43,708 nucleotides of DNA from Planctomycetaceae bacterium (GTDB lineage Bacteria > Planctomycetota > Planctomycetia > Pirellulales > Thermoguttaceae): the NCBI GenBank assembly GCA_012719125.1, contig JAAYAY010000383.1, forward strand, positions 1 to 43,708. The letters run 5' to 3'. Below the pieces are notes generated by a model, which made no database searches, was not told the origin of the DNA, and saw only the letters and a program-made list of their open reading frames with translations. The stretch's first letter is position 1; the number at the start of each line of letters is the position of its first letter. Positions 24,562-33,217 of this stretch are shown piece by piece. A program made the translations under genes and the position numbers.

Positions 24562-26154
24562 ATGAGCGGCATACACTCACGCAATCGGGAACGTTCGCTG
24601 CAAGAGGATCGAGTCCTGCCTACGCTCGTTACTCTCTCCGTGACCTGTTGGATCTGTGCACTGGCCGGTTCGGTTGCAGCCGGTCCGCCCGCACCGAAGA
24701 ACCTGATCGCCCCGCCCGAGACAGCAACAGAAACCTCGCTCACCCTCCTCTGGGACCCGCCATCCGATCGTCAGCGCGACCTCTCCTATGAAGTCTCCTG
24801 CGACGGCAGCCGTGCAGGTACCACTTCGAAGACTTTCTACACGGTCACCGGCCTGAAGCCGAATGCAACCTACTTTCTTGCCGTGCGATCGAGAGATGCC
24901 GAGGGGAATCTCTCGTCAACCGCCACCGAAATCTCCCTTTCGACGAAGAAGCACGGCAACGTGTTCAATATCGTCGACTATGGGGCCGTGGGCGACGGTG
25001 CGACCAAGAACACCGCGGCAATCCAGAAGGCTATTGACGCCTGCACGCCCGGCGGGACGGTCTACGTGCCTGCCGGCGACTTCGTGAGCGGGGCTCTTTT
25101 CTTGAAGAGTCACATGACTTTGTACATCGCCAAGGGGGGCACTCTGACGGGAAGCGCCGACGTCGACGATTACCGCCCGTTCATACCAAATCGCTATTCG
25201 GGATGGGAGATGGAGACGTTCGCCAGTTTGCTCAATGCAGGCAAGCTTGCCCATGACGGCCCGTGCAACGTCACGAATCTGTCAATACGGGGCGAAGGGA
25301 CGATCTCCGGCGGTGGATCAGCCCTCGGCAACGCCATGCTGAATGCGGAAGGCTACTACTCCCGGGCGCGGTTGATTTGCCTGATGAACTGCAGTGATGT
25401 GAGCATTCAGGGACTTGTTCTGAAGAACTCGCCTTCCTGGACCCTGCACTACACGTACTGCAAGAACGTCACTTGCCACGGCCTTACGATCGTGAGCGAG
25501 GGCATCCGCAACGGTGACGGGATCGGCCCCGATTCGTCCGCCGACTCGTATATCTTCGATTGCAGTATCTCGACCAGCGACGACTGTATCGCCATCAAGT
25601 CGGGCAAGAATCCGGAAGGGAATCGTATCGCCAAGCCGACCGAGAATGTCTTGATCGCCCACTGCAAGTTCCGAGGGCACGGGATGTCCATCGGCAGCGA
25701 AATGTCGGGAGGGGTCAGGAACGTTACGGTGAGAGATTGCGAGATCGCCAAGGACGATCTCAACGGCCTTCAGATCAAAGCGCCAAGAGAGCGCGGCGGC
25801 TATGTCCGAAACATCCGAGTTCTGAACTGCACGCTCAGCCAGGTCAAGATCATCACGAACATCCGTTACAATACCGACTACGAATCCGCCCCGGAGATAC
25901 CATTCCTCGGGGATATGGAGTTTGCCAACCTGAACATGGAGAATGCCGTGACCGGCAAGCCCGCGATCACGATTGACGGCTATGAGGATGCCGAGAAGAA
26001 CACGACAAATATCCACTTCCAAGACATCCGAATGGCCGCCGGCTCGACAATTGCTGTGAAGAACTGCGCCGGAATCTCCTTCCGGAATGTGCTGACTCGA
26101 GACGGCGAGAAGCCCAACTACGCCATAACCAACGCCGAGAGCGTGGACCATTGA
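24562..26154 (+). CDS. exported GH28 polygalacturonase-like enzyme with N-terminal FnIII domain
   Basis: A 530-residue protein. A signal segment (TLVTLSVTCWICALAGSVAA) precedes a fibronectin type III domain (residues about 42-130: PKNLIAPPETATETSLTLLW, FYTVTGLKPNATYFLAVRSR). The catalytic beta-helix starts FNIVDYGAVGDGATKNTAAI. All GH28 motifs are present: NSPSWTLHY, NGDGIGPDSS (D319, D324), the acid pair D340-D341 in TSDDCIAIKSG, GHG at 372-374, and QIK at 404-406, where the usual arginine of RIK is glutamine. FnIII plus GH28 is the layout of exo-acting polygalacturonosidases such as PehX, so an exo enzyme releasing galacturonate units from pectin or rhamnogalacturonan is likely. The start is ATG 24562 behind gaggg. 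It is the first gene of a long unidirectional run. Confidence 0.9.
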   Translation: MSGIHSRNRERSLQEDRVLPTLVTLSVTCWICALAGSVAAGPPAPKNLIAPPETATETSLTLLWDPPSDRQRDLSYEVSCDGSRAGTTSKTFYTVTGLKPNATYFLAVRSRDAEGNLSSTATEISLSTKKHGNVFNIVDYGAVGDGATKNTAAIQKAIDACTPGGTVYVPAGDFVSGALFLKSHMTLYIAKGGTLTGSADVDDYRPFIPNRYSGWEMETFASLLNAGKLAHDGPCNVTNLSIRGEGTISGGGSALGNAMLNAEGYYSRARLICLMNCSDVSIQGLVLKNSPSWTLHYTYCKNVTCHGLTIVSEGIRNGDGIGPDSSADSYIFDCSISTSDDCIAIKSGKNPEGNRIAKPTENVLIAHCKFRGHGMSIGSEMSGGVRNVTVRDCEIAKDDLNGLQIKAPRERGGYVRNIRVLNCTLSQVKIITNIRYNTDYESAPEIPFLGDMEFANLNMENAVTGKPAITIDGYEDAEKNTTNIHFQDIRMAAGSTIAVKNCAGISFRNVLTRDGEKPNYAITNAESVDH

Positions 26155-26195
26155 CCGGGCACGCGGATGGTTCCCATGAACTTCGGAGGAAAATC

Positions 26196-28319
26196 ATGAA
26201 GAGTACGGTTTGTGCAACTCTTATTGGTCTCTGCCTGATTGCCAACGGACAACTCCGTGGAGAAGAACGATTCTCCATCAGCGACGGCAAGACCGAAGCG
26301 GCCGTCGACGCCGGCGGTCGCCTCGTCACGCTGAAGAATCTCGAGACCGGGCGAAACTTCGCGGGCGGCGAGCCGCTTTGGCGACTCTATTACGACAAGA
26401 AGGACGGCCAGCTCGAAAACGAACTTACCAGCGGAGACTGCTCCGTCCAAGTCGCCAAGTCCGATAACGCGATCGTCCTCAGGTGCGACGGCTTCGTGGA
26501 TCGCAGGACCCCGCTGAATTTTCAGCTCGAACTGACGATCACTCTCGAAGGCGGCCTGGTTCGCTTCGCTTCTGAAGTGAGGAACAATCAGCCGCACACG
26601 ATCATCCGCGAACTCCAGTATCCGCTGATCGGAGACGTCCAGTTTCCGGATGATTTCACGCTCTTGACGACGCACCATGGCGGCCAGTTGTGGCCGAACG
26701 TCAAGAACTACGTCAATGCCGTGGGCAACCGTACCTCGTATGCCGCGCCGGCCCAGTTCTTCCGCGACGCGTCGCTCCGCTATCCCGGCGCAACGGCCTC
26801 CAACTGCTTCGCGTTGATCGGCGAGAACGAGGGCTTGTATTTCGGAAGTCACGACGATACGTTCCAGCATACGGTCCACGGGGTGCGAGTGTATCCCGAT
26901 GAAGAAGGCGACTTCAATGAGCTGGAAGGGGGCCTCTACAAGTATCCGAATTGCGTCTCGGGCGCCCGCTGGTATTGCGACGCCAATGTTGTCGTCCCCT
27001 ATTCCGGAAGCTGGCACGAAACCTCGCGAATCTATCGGAAGTGGGCCGATACCTGGTGGCACCAGCGGAAGATCCCCGACTGGATCCGGCTCATGAAAGG
27101 CTGGCAGCGGATCATCTTCATCCACCAATACGGCGAGCATCTGTTCTCGATCGACGATCTGAACGGCAAGGTTAAACGCACCGGCCAGGAGATCGATCTC
27201 CCCGCTCTGATGGCCTTCGGGTGGTGGAAGAGCGGCATGGACAACGGATATCCCGACTCCTATTTCGAGACGGATGAGCACCAGGGCGGAGACGCCGCCT
27301 GGAAGAAGGCAATCGCCGATTATCAAAAGGACGGCGGCAAGTTTCTGATCTATTTCAACGGAAAGCTGATCGACCGGACCAGTCCGTTCTACAGGACCGG
27401 GGCGGGGGCGCGAGTCTGCTATCGAGACAACACGGGAGGAGAGTATCTCGAGCAGTATCGCTTCCCCGCACACGGGACGTTTACGGGATTGCTGAATGCG
27501 CGGAGTTTCGTCACGGCCGACTTGCGCGAACCCGCCTGGAAGAAGATGCTCCTGAAAATGGCCGATCGGGGCCTGGAAATGGGGGCCGACAGCGTCTTCT
27601 ACGACCAGCTCGGATACGCCGAAGCAAGCACCAATTGGGACGTTTCCGGCGAATTCGCCATTCCCAACCTGTGCCTGATCGCCGACAAGGCCGAGGCGAT
27701 GCGCATGCTTCACGATTATCTGGATACGAAGGGGAAGCCGGACGTCGCAATCGGCACGGAGCATCTGACGGACGTAGTTGCGCAGCATGCGGACTACATC
27801 CACGGCATGACCGACGGCACTGGGGGTCGCGACTTCGTCGATTGGGTACGTTTCACCTTTCCGGAGATCGTCCTCACGGACCGGACGATGCGCGATGACA
27901 CCGACGCCTTTCGCCGGGTCAACCATTCGCTGTTGAAAGGCCTGCGAAACAACGTCGAGATCTATCGTTGCCGCGACCTGATCGACAAGGCCCCCAACTT
28001 CAAGAAGCGGCTCACCGAGATCAACGCGATCCGGTCCAAGCATCCGGAGCTTCTCCTGCTCGGAACCTATCGCGATACGCTGGGATTCGAGAACGCCAAC
28101 CCGGCCATGTTGGCCCGGGCCTTTGAATATCGGGGCGACATGGCGATTGTTTTGACGCAGAGCACGGCGCCGTCCGTCACAACGCGGATCGATGTCAAGG
28201 ACAAGAAGTTCGACGGCTTCGAATTGCTTGGCAAAGGAACGGTTAAGGAAGACCCGAACGGAGGCCGGAGTGTGACTCTGGACCGCGACGCCCTAGCGGT
28301 CCTGATCTACCGCCGGTGA
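26196..28319 (+). CDS. exported glycosidase-like protein (DUF6259 type)
   Basis: A 707-residue protein with a signal peptide (MKSTVCATLIGLCLIANGQLRG). The first 300 or so residues are a beta-sandwich (AAVDAGGRLVTLKNLETGRN, GLVRFASEVRNNQPHTIIRE, EGLYFGSHDDT). A barrel follows (residues about 330-600) with KFLIYFNGKLID, MGADSVFYDQLGYAEA and PDVAIGTEHLTDVVAQHADY; D in FYDQLG and E in GTEHLTD sit where a retaining glycosidase would carry its catalytic acids. The C-terminus is again beta-rich. This architecture matches proteins annotated DUF6259; their substrate is not known to me. ATG 26196 has an ideal ggagga site, 41 bases after the GH28 stop; a longer frame from 26151 is not used. It is the second gene of the operon. 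Confidence 0.75.
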   Translation: MKSTVCATLIGLCLIANGQLRGEERFSISDGKTEAAVDAGGRLVTLKNLETGRNFAGGEPLWRLYYDKKDGQLENELTSGDCSVQVAKSDNAIVLRCDGFVDRRTPLNFQLELTITLEGGLVRFASEVRNNQPHTIIRELQYPLIGDVQFPDDFTLLTTHHGGQLWPNVKNYVNAVGNRTSYAAPAQFFRDASLRYPGATASNCFALIGENEGLYFGSHDDTFQHTVHGVRVYPDEEGDFNELEGGLYKYPNCVSGARWYCDANVVVPYSGSWHETSRIYRKWADTWWHQRKIPDWIRLMKGWQRIIFIHQYGEHLFSIDDLNGKVKRTGQEIDLPALMAFGWWKSGMDNGYPDSYFETDEHQGGDAAWKKAIADYQKDGGKFLIYFNGKLIDRTSPFYRTGAGARVCYRDNTGGEYLEQYRFPAHGTFTGLLNARSFVTADLREPAWKKMLLKMADRGLEMGADSVFYDQLGYAEASTNWDVSGEFAIPNLCLIADKAEAMRMLHDYLDTKGKPDVAIGTEHLTDVVAQHADYIHGMTDGTGGRDFVDWVRFTFPEIVLTDRTMRDDTDAFRRVNHSLLKGLRNNVEIYRCRDLIDKAPNFKKRLTEINAIRSKHPELLLLGTYRDTLGFENANPAMLARAFEYRGDMAIVLTQSTAPSVTTRIDVKDKKFDGFELLGKGTVKEDPNGGRSVTLDRDALAVLIYRR

Positions 28320-28356
28320 TTCCGCTCGACAATCGGAAGTGCATGAGGAATTTGCC

Positions 28357-29271
28357 ATGAAGACATCGAAGATCAACTATTTCGGATACAACGATTGTCT
28401 CCGACTGGAAAACGCCGAGACTCGGGTGACGGTCTGCCCCCTGGCGGGCGGACGGGTGCTCGAGTATGCCCACCAGGGCGTGAATGCGATCTACCTGAAC
28501 CAGGCGCAGGAAGGGTGGCGATATCAGGCCGGTATCCCGCCCGTCGATCCCTGCGGCGGGAGATTCGACGTCGGACCGGAACGGGTCATTACCCCGCATC
28601 CTGATTTGTGGTTGGGCGACTGGACTGGAGAGATTGTCGGCGAGGACAGGATCCGGCTGACCAGCCAGCGGGATCGCGCCACGGGCATCCGGCTGGTCCG
28701 CGATTTCGCGCTGGCGGCGGATTCCTCGCGTCTTGCCTGCGAACAGCGTATCATCAACGAGTCGGACAAACCCGTCACCTGCTGCCATTGGAGTCGGACC
28801 CTGGCCGTTGGCGGCGGCGTCTGCCTGATTCCGTTGACGCCGGAAGGCCGTTTTCCGAAGCAGTACCTCATGTACGGGCCCGGACCGGTCATGAACTATC
28901 AGCCCGACGATCCGAACATCCGCGTCCGCAACGGCTTCCTGGAGATTCTCGGTACGCCCCGGAACCCAAAGCTGGGGATGGACTCCTGTGCGGGTTGGTT
29001 CTGCTATCTGCTGCCGGGCAACCTGATGTTCGTCAAACGGTTCCCCGTGTATCCCGATCGTGTCTATGCCGAAATGGCGGGGCTGACCATCTCGATCTGG
29101 TACTATGAGAACGAGATGTGCGAACTGGAACCGATTGGGCCGCGAGAAATTCTGGTCCCCGGCGAGTCGGCCACCTTTGCGGAACAGTGGGGACTCATGC
29201 CGTTCGAGTTTCCAAACGCCCCTGCCGAGGTGAATCTGGAGGCTGTTCGAGAGATCGGCCTTGAGCATTGA
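28357..29271 (+). CDS. cytoplasmic mutarotase-like beta-sandwich protein (DUF4380-like)
   Basis: A 304-residue protein without signal peptide, nearly the only one in this region predicted to stay in the cytoplasm. It begins KINYFGYNDCLRLENAETRV, then CPLAGGRVLEYAHQGVNAIY, and continues with GIRLVRDFALAADSSRLACE, CCHWSRTLAVGGG and SCAGWFCYLLPGNLMFVKRF. These resemble the galactose-mutarotase-like fold of DUF4380 and aldose-1-epimerase relatives. It may interconvert anomers or act on an imported sugar, but no catalytic residues can be assigned with confidence. ATG 28357 has gagga about 8 bases upstream; a GTG at 28339 is an alternative. It lies 37 bases after the DUF6259-like gene. Confidence 0.7.
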   Translation: MKTSKINYFGYNDCLRLENAETRVTVCPLAGGRVLEYAHQGVNAIYLNQAQEGWRYQAGIPPVDPCGGRFDVGPERVITPHPDLWLGDWTGEIVGEDRIRLTSQRDRATGIRLVRDFALAADSSRLACEQRIINESDKPVTCCHWSRTLAVGGGVCLIPLTPEGRFPKQYLMYGPGPVMNYQPDDPNIRVRNGFLEILGTPRNPKLGMDSCAGWFCYLLPGNLMFVKRFPVYPDRVYAEMAGLTISIWYYENEMCELEPIGPREILVPGESATFAEQWGLMPFEFPNAPAEVNLEAVREIGLEH

Positions 29272-29384
29272 GCAAAGAACTTGGGACCGAACAGCGAATG
29301 GATCAACGAATGCCCCTCGCCCCCTCACGGCAGCCCTATGACGTTCGCCTGCTTGACACGAGCCACCATGCAGTGAGAGAAGCT

Positions 29385-32087
29385 ATGAGGACACCAAACA
29401 CCCGCGACACGATTATCATTTGTGCCTTCTGGGCGATCCTCCTGGCAGGGGTCGGCGCCCCCCTACGTGCCGACGATGCGGTCGCGCCGATGTTTCCCTT
29501 TGTGATCTCCTACGACGGCCCCGACAATGCGTCGAGCGTTGCGCATCTGCTCGACGCTCCGGCCGGCAAGCACGGCTTCGTGCACGTGAAAGACGGCCGG
29601 TTTGCCACCGACGCAGGGGCGATCCGCTTCCACGCCACCAATCTTACCGGCCCCGCGAACTTCCCGGCCCATGAGGCGGCCGACAAGCTGTCGGTGCGTC
29701 TGGCTCGCCTCGGCATCAACTGCGTGCGTCTGCACTTCATGGACACGTGGTACGTGAACTTCATGCCGCAGCCGACGCAGGCAATTCTCGCCGACGACAC
29801 GCACACCCAACGGAACCTCGATCCGAAGCAGTTGGACAAACTCGATTACATGATTGCGGCGTTCAAGAAGCGAGGCATCTACGTGAACGTCAACCTCCAC
29901 GTCGGCCGGACGTTGGACGAACGCGACGGCTTCGAGAACTCGGAAGGGCTGCCCTGGGCAAACAAGGGAATCGGCCAGTTCGTGCCGCGGATGATCGAAC
30001 TGCAGAAGGAGTACGCGCAGAAACTGCTGACGCACGTGAATCCCTATACCGGCAACGCCTACACGGACGAACCGTGCGTGGCCATGATCGAGATCAGCAA
30101 CGAGGATTCGTTGACCCGCCCCTACTACGCCGGGACGCTCGACCGCTTGCCGGAACCGTACGCGACGGAACTCCGCCGGCAGTGGAACGCCTGGCTGCAC
30201 GCCACCTACGCCGACGGTGCGGAATTGCAGAACGCCTGGAAATGGCGGCGAGAGCCGCTCCACGACGAGCAGATCTCGGAAGGCACCTTCGAATCGCCGA
30301 TCGCGCTGGACGGACAGACGTGGCGCTTTGAGAAGGGCTCGGGGGCGGGAGATGCCCGGACGGAAGACGGCGTTCTGAAGGTCGAGGTCACACAGGATGG
30401 CGGAGAGTTCTTCGCCAAGCTGATCCGCAAACTGGCCGTGAAGAAGGGCCAGCTCTACACGCTGTCGTTCAGGATCCGCCGCACGGAAGGAACGGGGCCC
30501 TGGGACCTCAGTGTGGCGATGGCGACCACCCAGGGCGGCTGGCGTTCGCTCGGCTTGCAAGACCTCGTGAGGGTCGGAGACTCCTGGAAGACGGTCACTC
30601 GCGTCTTTGAGGCGACCGAGGACGCACAACAAGCCCACCTTCAACTGACTCGGTTTAGGGTCGGACGTTACGAGCTCGACGGCCTGTCATTTCAGGCCGG
30701 TGCAGAGATCTCGTGTGATCCTGTGCAGGGCTTTGCCGAGCATGCCGTGCCGTCCGTCAGGATCGGAGAGGGTGTCTATTCGGCCCAGGCGAGGCGGGAT
30801 TTCGTGCGATTCCTGTTCGACACCGAGACGAGCTACTGGACCGGCATGGCCGACTTCGTGAAAGGCAAGTTGAAAGCCAGGCAACCGATTTCCGGAACAC
30901 AACTCGGTTACAGTCCCGCGGATATCCAGGCGAGGCTCGACTATGTCGACAGCCATGCCTACTGGCGGCATCCGACGGGCGGCTGGATCTCGCTCACGGC
31001 TACGGAACCGTGGGCGATCGGCAACGATGCCATGGTCAACTCGCTGGGGAACATCCTGCGTCTGGCCGGCCAGCGCGTCTTGAACAAGCCTTATACCGTC
31101 AGCGAGTACAACCATCCCTATCCCAATCAGTACGGCGCGGAGGGCCAGCCGACGTTGGCCGTATACGGGCGGCTGCAGGGCTGGGACGGCATCTTTCAAT
31201 ACAGCTACAACCACTACGTCAACGATTTCGAGCCCCAGGCCAATCCGTGGTGTTTCTTCGATCTGGTTGCCCGGACAGACGTTCTGGCCCACTACCCCGC
31301 CTGTGCAGCCATCTTCCTCCGCGGCGACGTGCAGGAGGCAAAGCAGTCGCTCGTCGCGTCGATCGGCCTGGCAGCCTGCCGTGAGAAGCTGATCGCCAGC
31401 CGCTCGAACACCTTCTCAATCGGCTCGCTCGGACACGATGCGCGTCTCGCGGCCGTCCACAAGACGGCGGTGGCCTTCATCGCCGACGACGAAGTACAAG
31501 GGGCGGCCTCGGAGCCCCAGGTCGCAAAAGGTGAACCGATCGAGCCGCAGAAGTTCCCGGCAGATCAAAAGGTGTTCGTCAGCGACACCGGCGAAATCAC
31601 CTGGAATACGGAGAAGCCGGATGCCGCATACCTTGCCGTCAGCGCGCCGAACACCAAGCTGTTCACCGGTTTCCCCGGGGGGCGGACGATCGATTTGGGC
31701 TCGGTGAAACTGGCAATCGGCAAGACCCGGCTCGACTGGGCGACCGTGTCGTTGGTGTCGCGCCACGCCACGGGCTTTGGCGAGAAGGGCGAGCCCGCGA
31801 GTATCCTGCTGGCTGCCACCGGCGATTCGGGCAACGCGGGGCGCGTCGTCAAGCAACTGGACGGCAAGCGAATCACGCTCACGGACCGCGGCGGTCCGCC
31901 CGTGCTTGCCGAAGGGATTTCGGCCGTGCTGACGCTGGCCGCGGATCCGGTCAAGGTGCGCTGCTACGCGCTCGATCCGCACGGCGACCGCAAGTCTGAG
32001 GTCCCGGTTGACAAGGCGGAAACTGGTGCGAAGATCGCGATCGGGCCGCAGCACAAGACCGTGTGGTATGAAATCGAGGTGCGGTAG
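29385..32087 (+). CDS. exported clan GH-A glycosidase with a carbohydrate-binding domain inserted in the barrel
   Basis: A 900-residue protein with a signal peptide (hydrophobic TIIICAFWAILLAGVGAPLRA). The barrel starts around residue 60 (IRFHATNLTGPANFP, LARLGINCVRLHFMDTW, GIYVNVNLHVGRT). The acid/base is E240 in MIEISNEDS and the nucleophile E574 in YTVSEYNHPYP, the usual clan GH-A pair. Between them, at about residues 300-445, lies a CBM4/9-like jelly roll (SEGTFESPIALDGQTWRFEK, LYTLSFRIRRTEG, RVGRYELDGLSFQAG), so the barrel is interrupted. The C-terminal 250 residues are beta-rich. It is most like GH5-type enzymes but fits no subfamily I can name. ATG 29385 has gagagaag upstream; a 39-residue extension from 29268 is unlikely. 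It is the fourth gene of the operon. Confidence 0.78.
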   Translation: MRTPNTRDTIIICAFWAILLAGVGAPLRADDAVAPMFPFVISYDGPDNASSVAHLLDAPAGKHGFVHVKDGRFATDAGAIRFHATNLTGPANFPAHEAADKLSVRLARLGINCVRLHFMDTWYVNFMPQPTQAILADDTHTQRNLDPKQLDKLDYMIAAFKKRGIYVNVNLHVGRTLDERDGFENSEGLPWANKGIGQFVPRMIELQKEYAQKLLTHVNPYTGNAYTDEPCVAMIEISNEDSLTRPYYAGTLDRLPEPYATELRRQWNAWLHATYADGAELQNAWKWRREPLHDEQISEGTFESPIALDGQTWRFEKGSGAGDARTEDGVLKVEVTQDGGEFFAKLIRKLAVKKGQLYTLSFRIRRTEGTGPWDLSVAMATTQGGWRSLGLQDLVRVGDSWKTVTRVFEATEDAQQAHLQLTRFRVGRYELDGLSFQAGAEISCDPVQGFAEHAVPSVRIGEGVYSAQARRDFVRFLFDTETSYWTGMADFVKGKLKARQPISGTQLGYSPADIQARLDYVDSHAYWRHPTGGWISLTATEPWAIGNDAMVNSLGNILRLAGQRVLNKPYTVSEYNHPYPNQYGAEGQPTLAVYGRLQGWDGIFQYSYNHYVNDFEPQANPWCFFDLVARTDVLAHYPACAAIFLRGDVQEAKQSLVASIGLAACREKLIASRSNTFSIGSLGHDARLAAVHKTAVAFIADDEVQGAASEPQVAKGEPIEPQKFPADQKVFVSDTGEITWNTEKPDAAYLAVSAPNTKLFTGFPGGRTIDLGSVKLAIGKTRLDWATVSLVSRHATGFGEKGEPASILLAATGDSGNAGRVVKQLDGKRITLTDRGGPPVLAEGISAVLTLAADPVKVRCYALDPHGDRKSEVPVDKAETGAKIAIGPQHKTVWYEIEVR

Positions 32088-32128
32088 GGCGGCACCGGCG
32101 CGTGTGCTCTCCGCGGAAAGGAGAAATC

Positions 32129-33184
32129 GTGATTCGACTTCGCAATTGGCTGTGGTGCCATGCGGCCGTGCTGGTCCTTACGTTCGCGACCGTGGGCATC
32201 TGCCGCCCAAACGGGGAAGCCGACGACGAATCGGTGCGGTTCGCTCCTGCCGCCGGTACGGACGACCGTTGCACGGCCGAGGAGCGGCGCAAGATCGAGG
32301 AAGCGATTCCCGCGGAAGGGATCGTGGCCCCCGCCAAACCTCGCAGGTTGTTGGTGTTCGACCTCAACGTCGGATACCCCGGTCCGCCCACCAGATTTCC
32401 GGGGCAGGTCTATCCGGCGCACGTCGACGCCCGGGGGCATCGTTCGATCGGGCATGCGAACGTGGCGTTCACGCTGATGGGCCGCCGGACCGGAGCGTTT
32501 GAAACCGTCGTCAGCCGCGATCCCGAGGTGTTCCGTCCCGCGAATCTGAAACAGTTTGACGCGGTCTGCTTCAACAACACGGTCGGAAATCCGTTCGATG
32601 ACGCCTCGTTGCGGCAAAACCTGATCGAATTCGTCCGGGACGGCGGCGGGCTGATGGGGATTCATGGCGCTTCGCTGACTTTCACCGATTGGTCGAAGGG
32701 TTGCCAGGACACCTGGCCGGAGTTCGGTGTGATGCTCGGCGCACGGGGAGCGAACCATCGCGACTACCGCGAGCGGGTCTTCATCAAGGTCGAGGATCCC
32801 GGTCATCCGCTGACTCGGATCTTCGGCGGTGCGGGGTTCGAGTACAGCAGTGAGTTCTTCCGGTACAGCGACCCGTACTCGAGGAACCAAGTCCGGGTGC
32901 TACTGAGCATCGACACCGAAAAGACCGACTTGAGCGGGCGCAAGCCCGAGCGCAGCGACAACGACTACGCCTTGGCCTGGGTGCGGAGTTACGGCCGCGG
33001 TCGCGTCTTCTACTCGGCCATCGGCCACGGCGCAGAGATCTTCTGGGATGCGAAGATGCTGCAGTTCTATCTGGGAGCAATCCAGTTCGTGCTGGGCGAC
33101 TTGGCGGCGCCCACGACCCCCAGCGCCGAGTTGACGCCGGCCATCCGGGGCCAGGAGAAGGGCGGTCAGCCGCCGGTGCAATGA
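32129..33184 (+). CDS. exported ThuA-like protein
   Basis: A 351-residue protein with a hydrophobic N-terminal segment (LWCHAAVLVLTFATVGIC). From about residue 70 the class-I-glutaminase-like ThuA fold is visible: RRLLVFDLNVGYPGPP, LKQFDAVCFNNTVGNPF, LIEFVRDGGGLMGIHGAS, IKVEDPGHPLTRIF and YGRGRVFYSAIGHGAEIFWD. In rhizobia ThuA works with ThuB, a Gfo/Idh/MocA dehydrogenase, in conversion of disaccharides to 3-keto forms. Here the next gene, 33 bases on, is an exported Gfo/Idh/MocA protein, so an exported ThuA/ThuB-type pair is likely. The start is GTG 32129 behind aaaggaga; the cysteine at the end of the hydrophobic stretch does not fit a good lipobox. It is probably co-transcribed with the genes on either side. 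Confidence 0.8.
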   Translation: MIRLRNWLWCHAAVLVLTFATVGICRPNGEADDESVRFAPAAGTDDRCTAEERRKIEEAIPAEGIVAPAKPRRLLVFDLNVGYPGPPTRFPGQVYPAHVDARGHRSIGHANVAFTLMGRRTGAFETVVSRDPEVFRPANLKQFDAVCFNNTVGNPFDDASLRQNLIEFVRDGGGLMGIHGASLTFTDWSKGCQDTWPEFGVMLGARGANHRDYRERVFIKVEDPGHPLTRIFGGAGFEYSSEFFRYSDPYSRNQVRVLLSIDTEKTDLSGRKPERSDNDYALAWVRSYGRGRVFYSAIGHGAEIFWDAKMLQFYLGAIQFVLGDLAAPTTPSAELTPAIRGQEKGGQPPVQ

Positions 33185-33217
33185 TCGGGGGCTTCCACGG
33201 CATCGAAAGGAGGAACC

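Noticed and set aside
26118-28043. 641-codon minus-strand frame
   Set aside because: It is a shadow of the DUF6259-like gene and shows no protein features.
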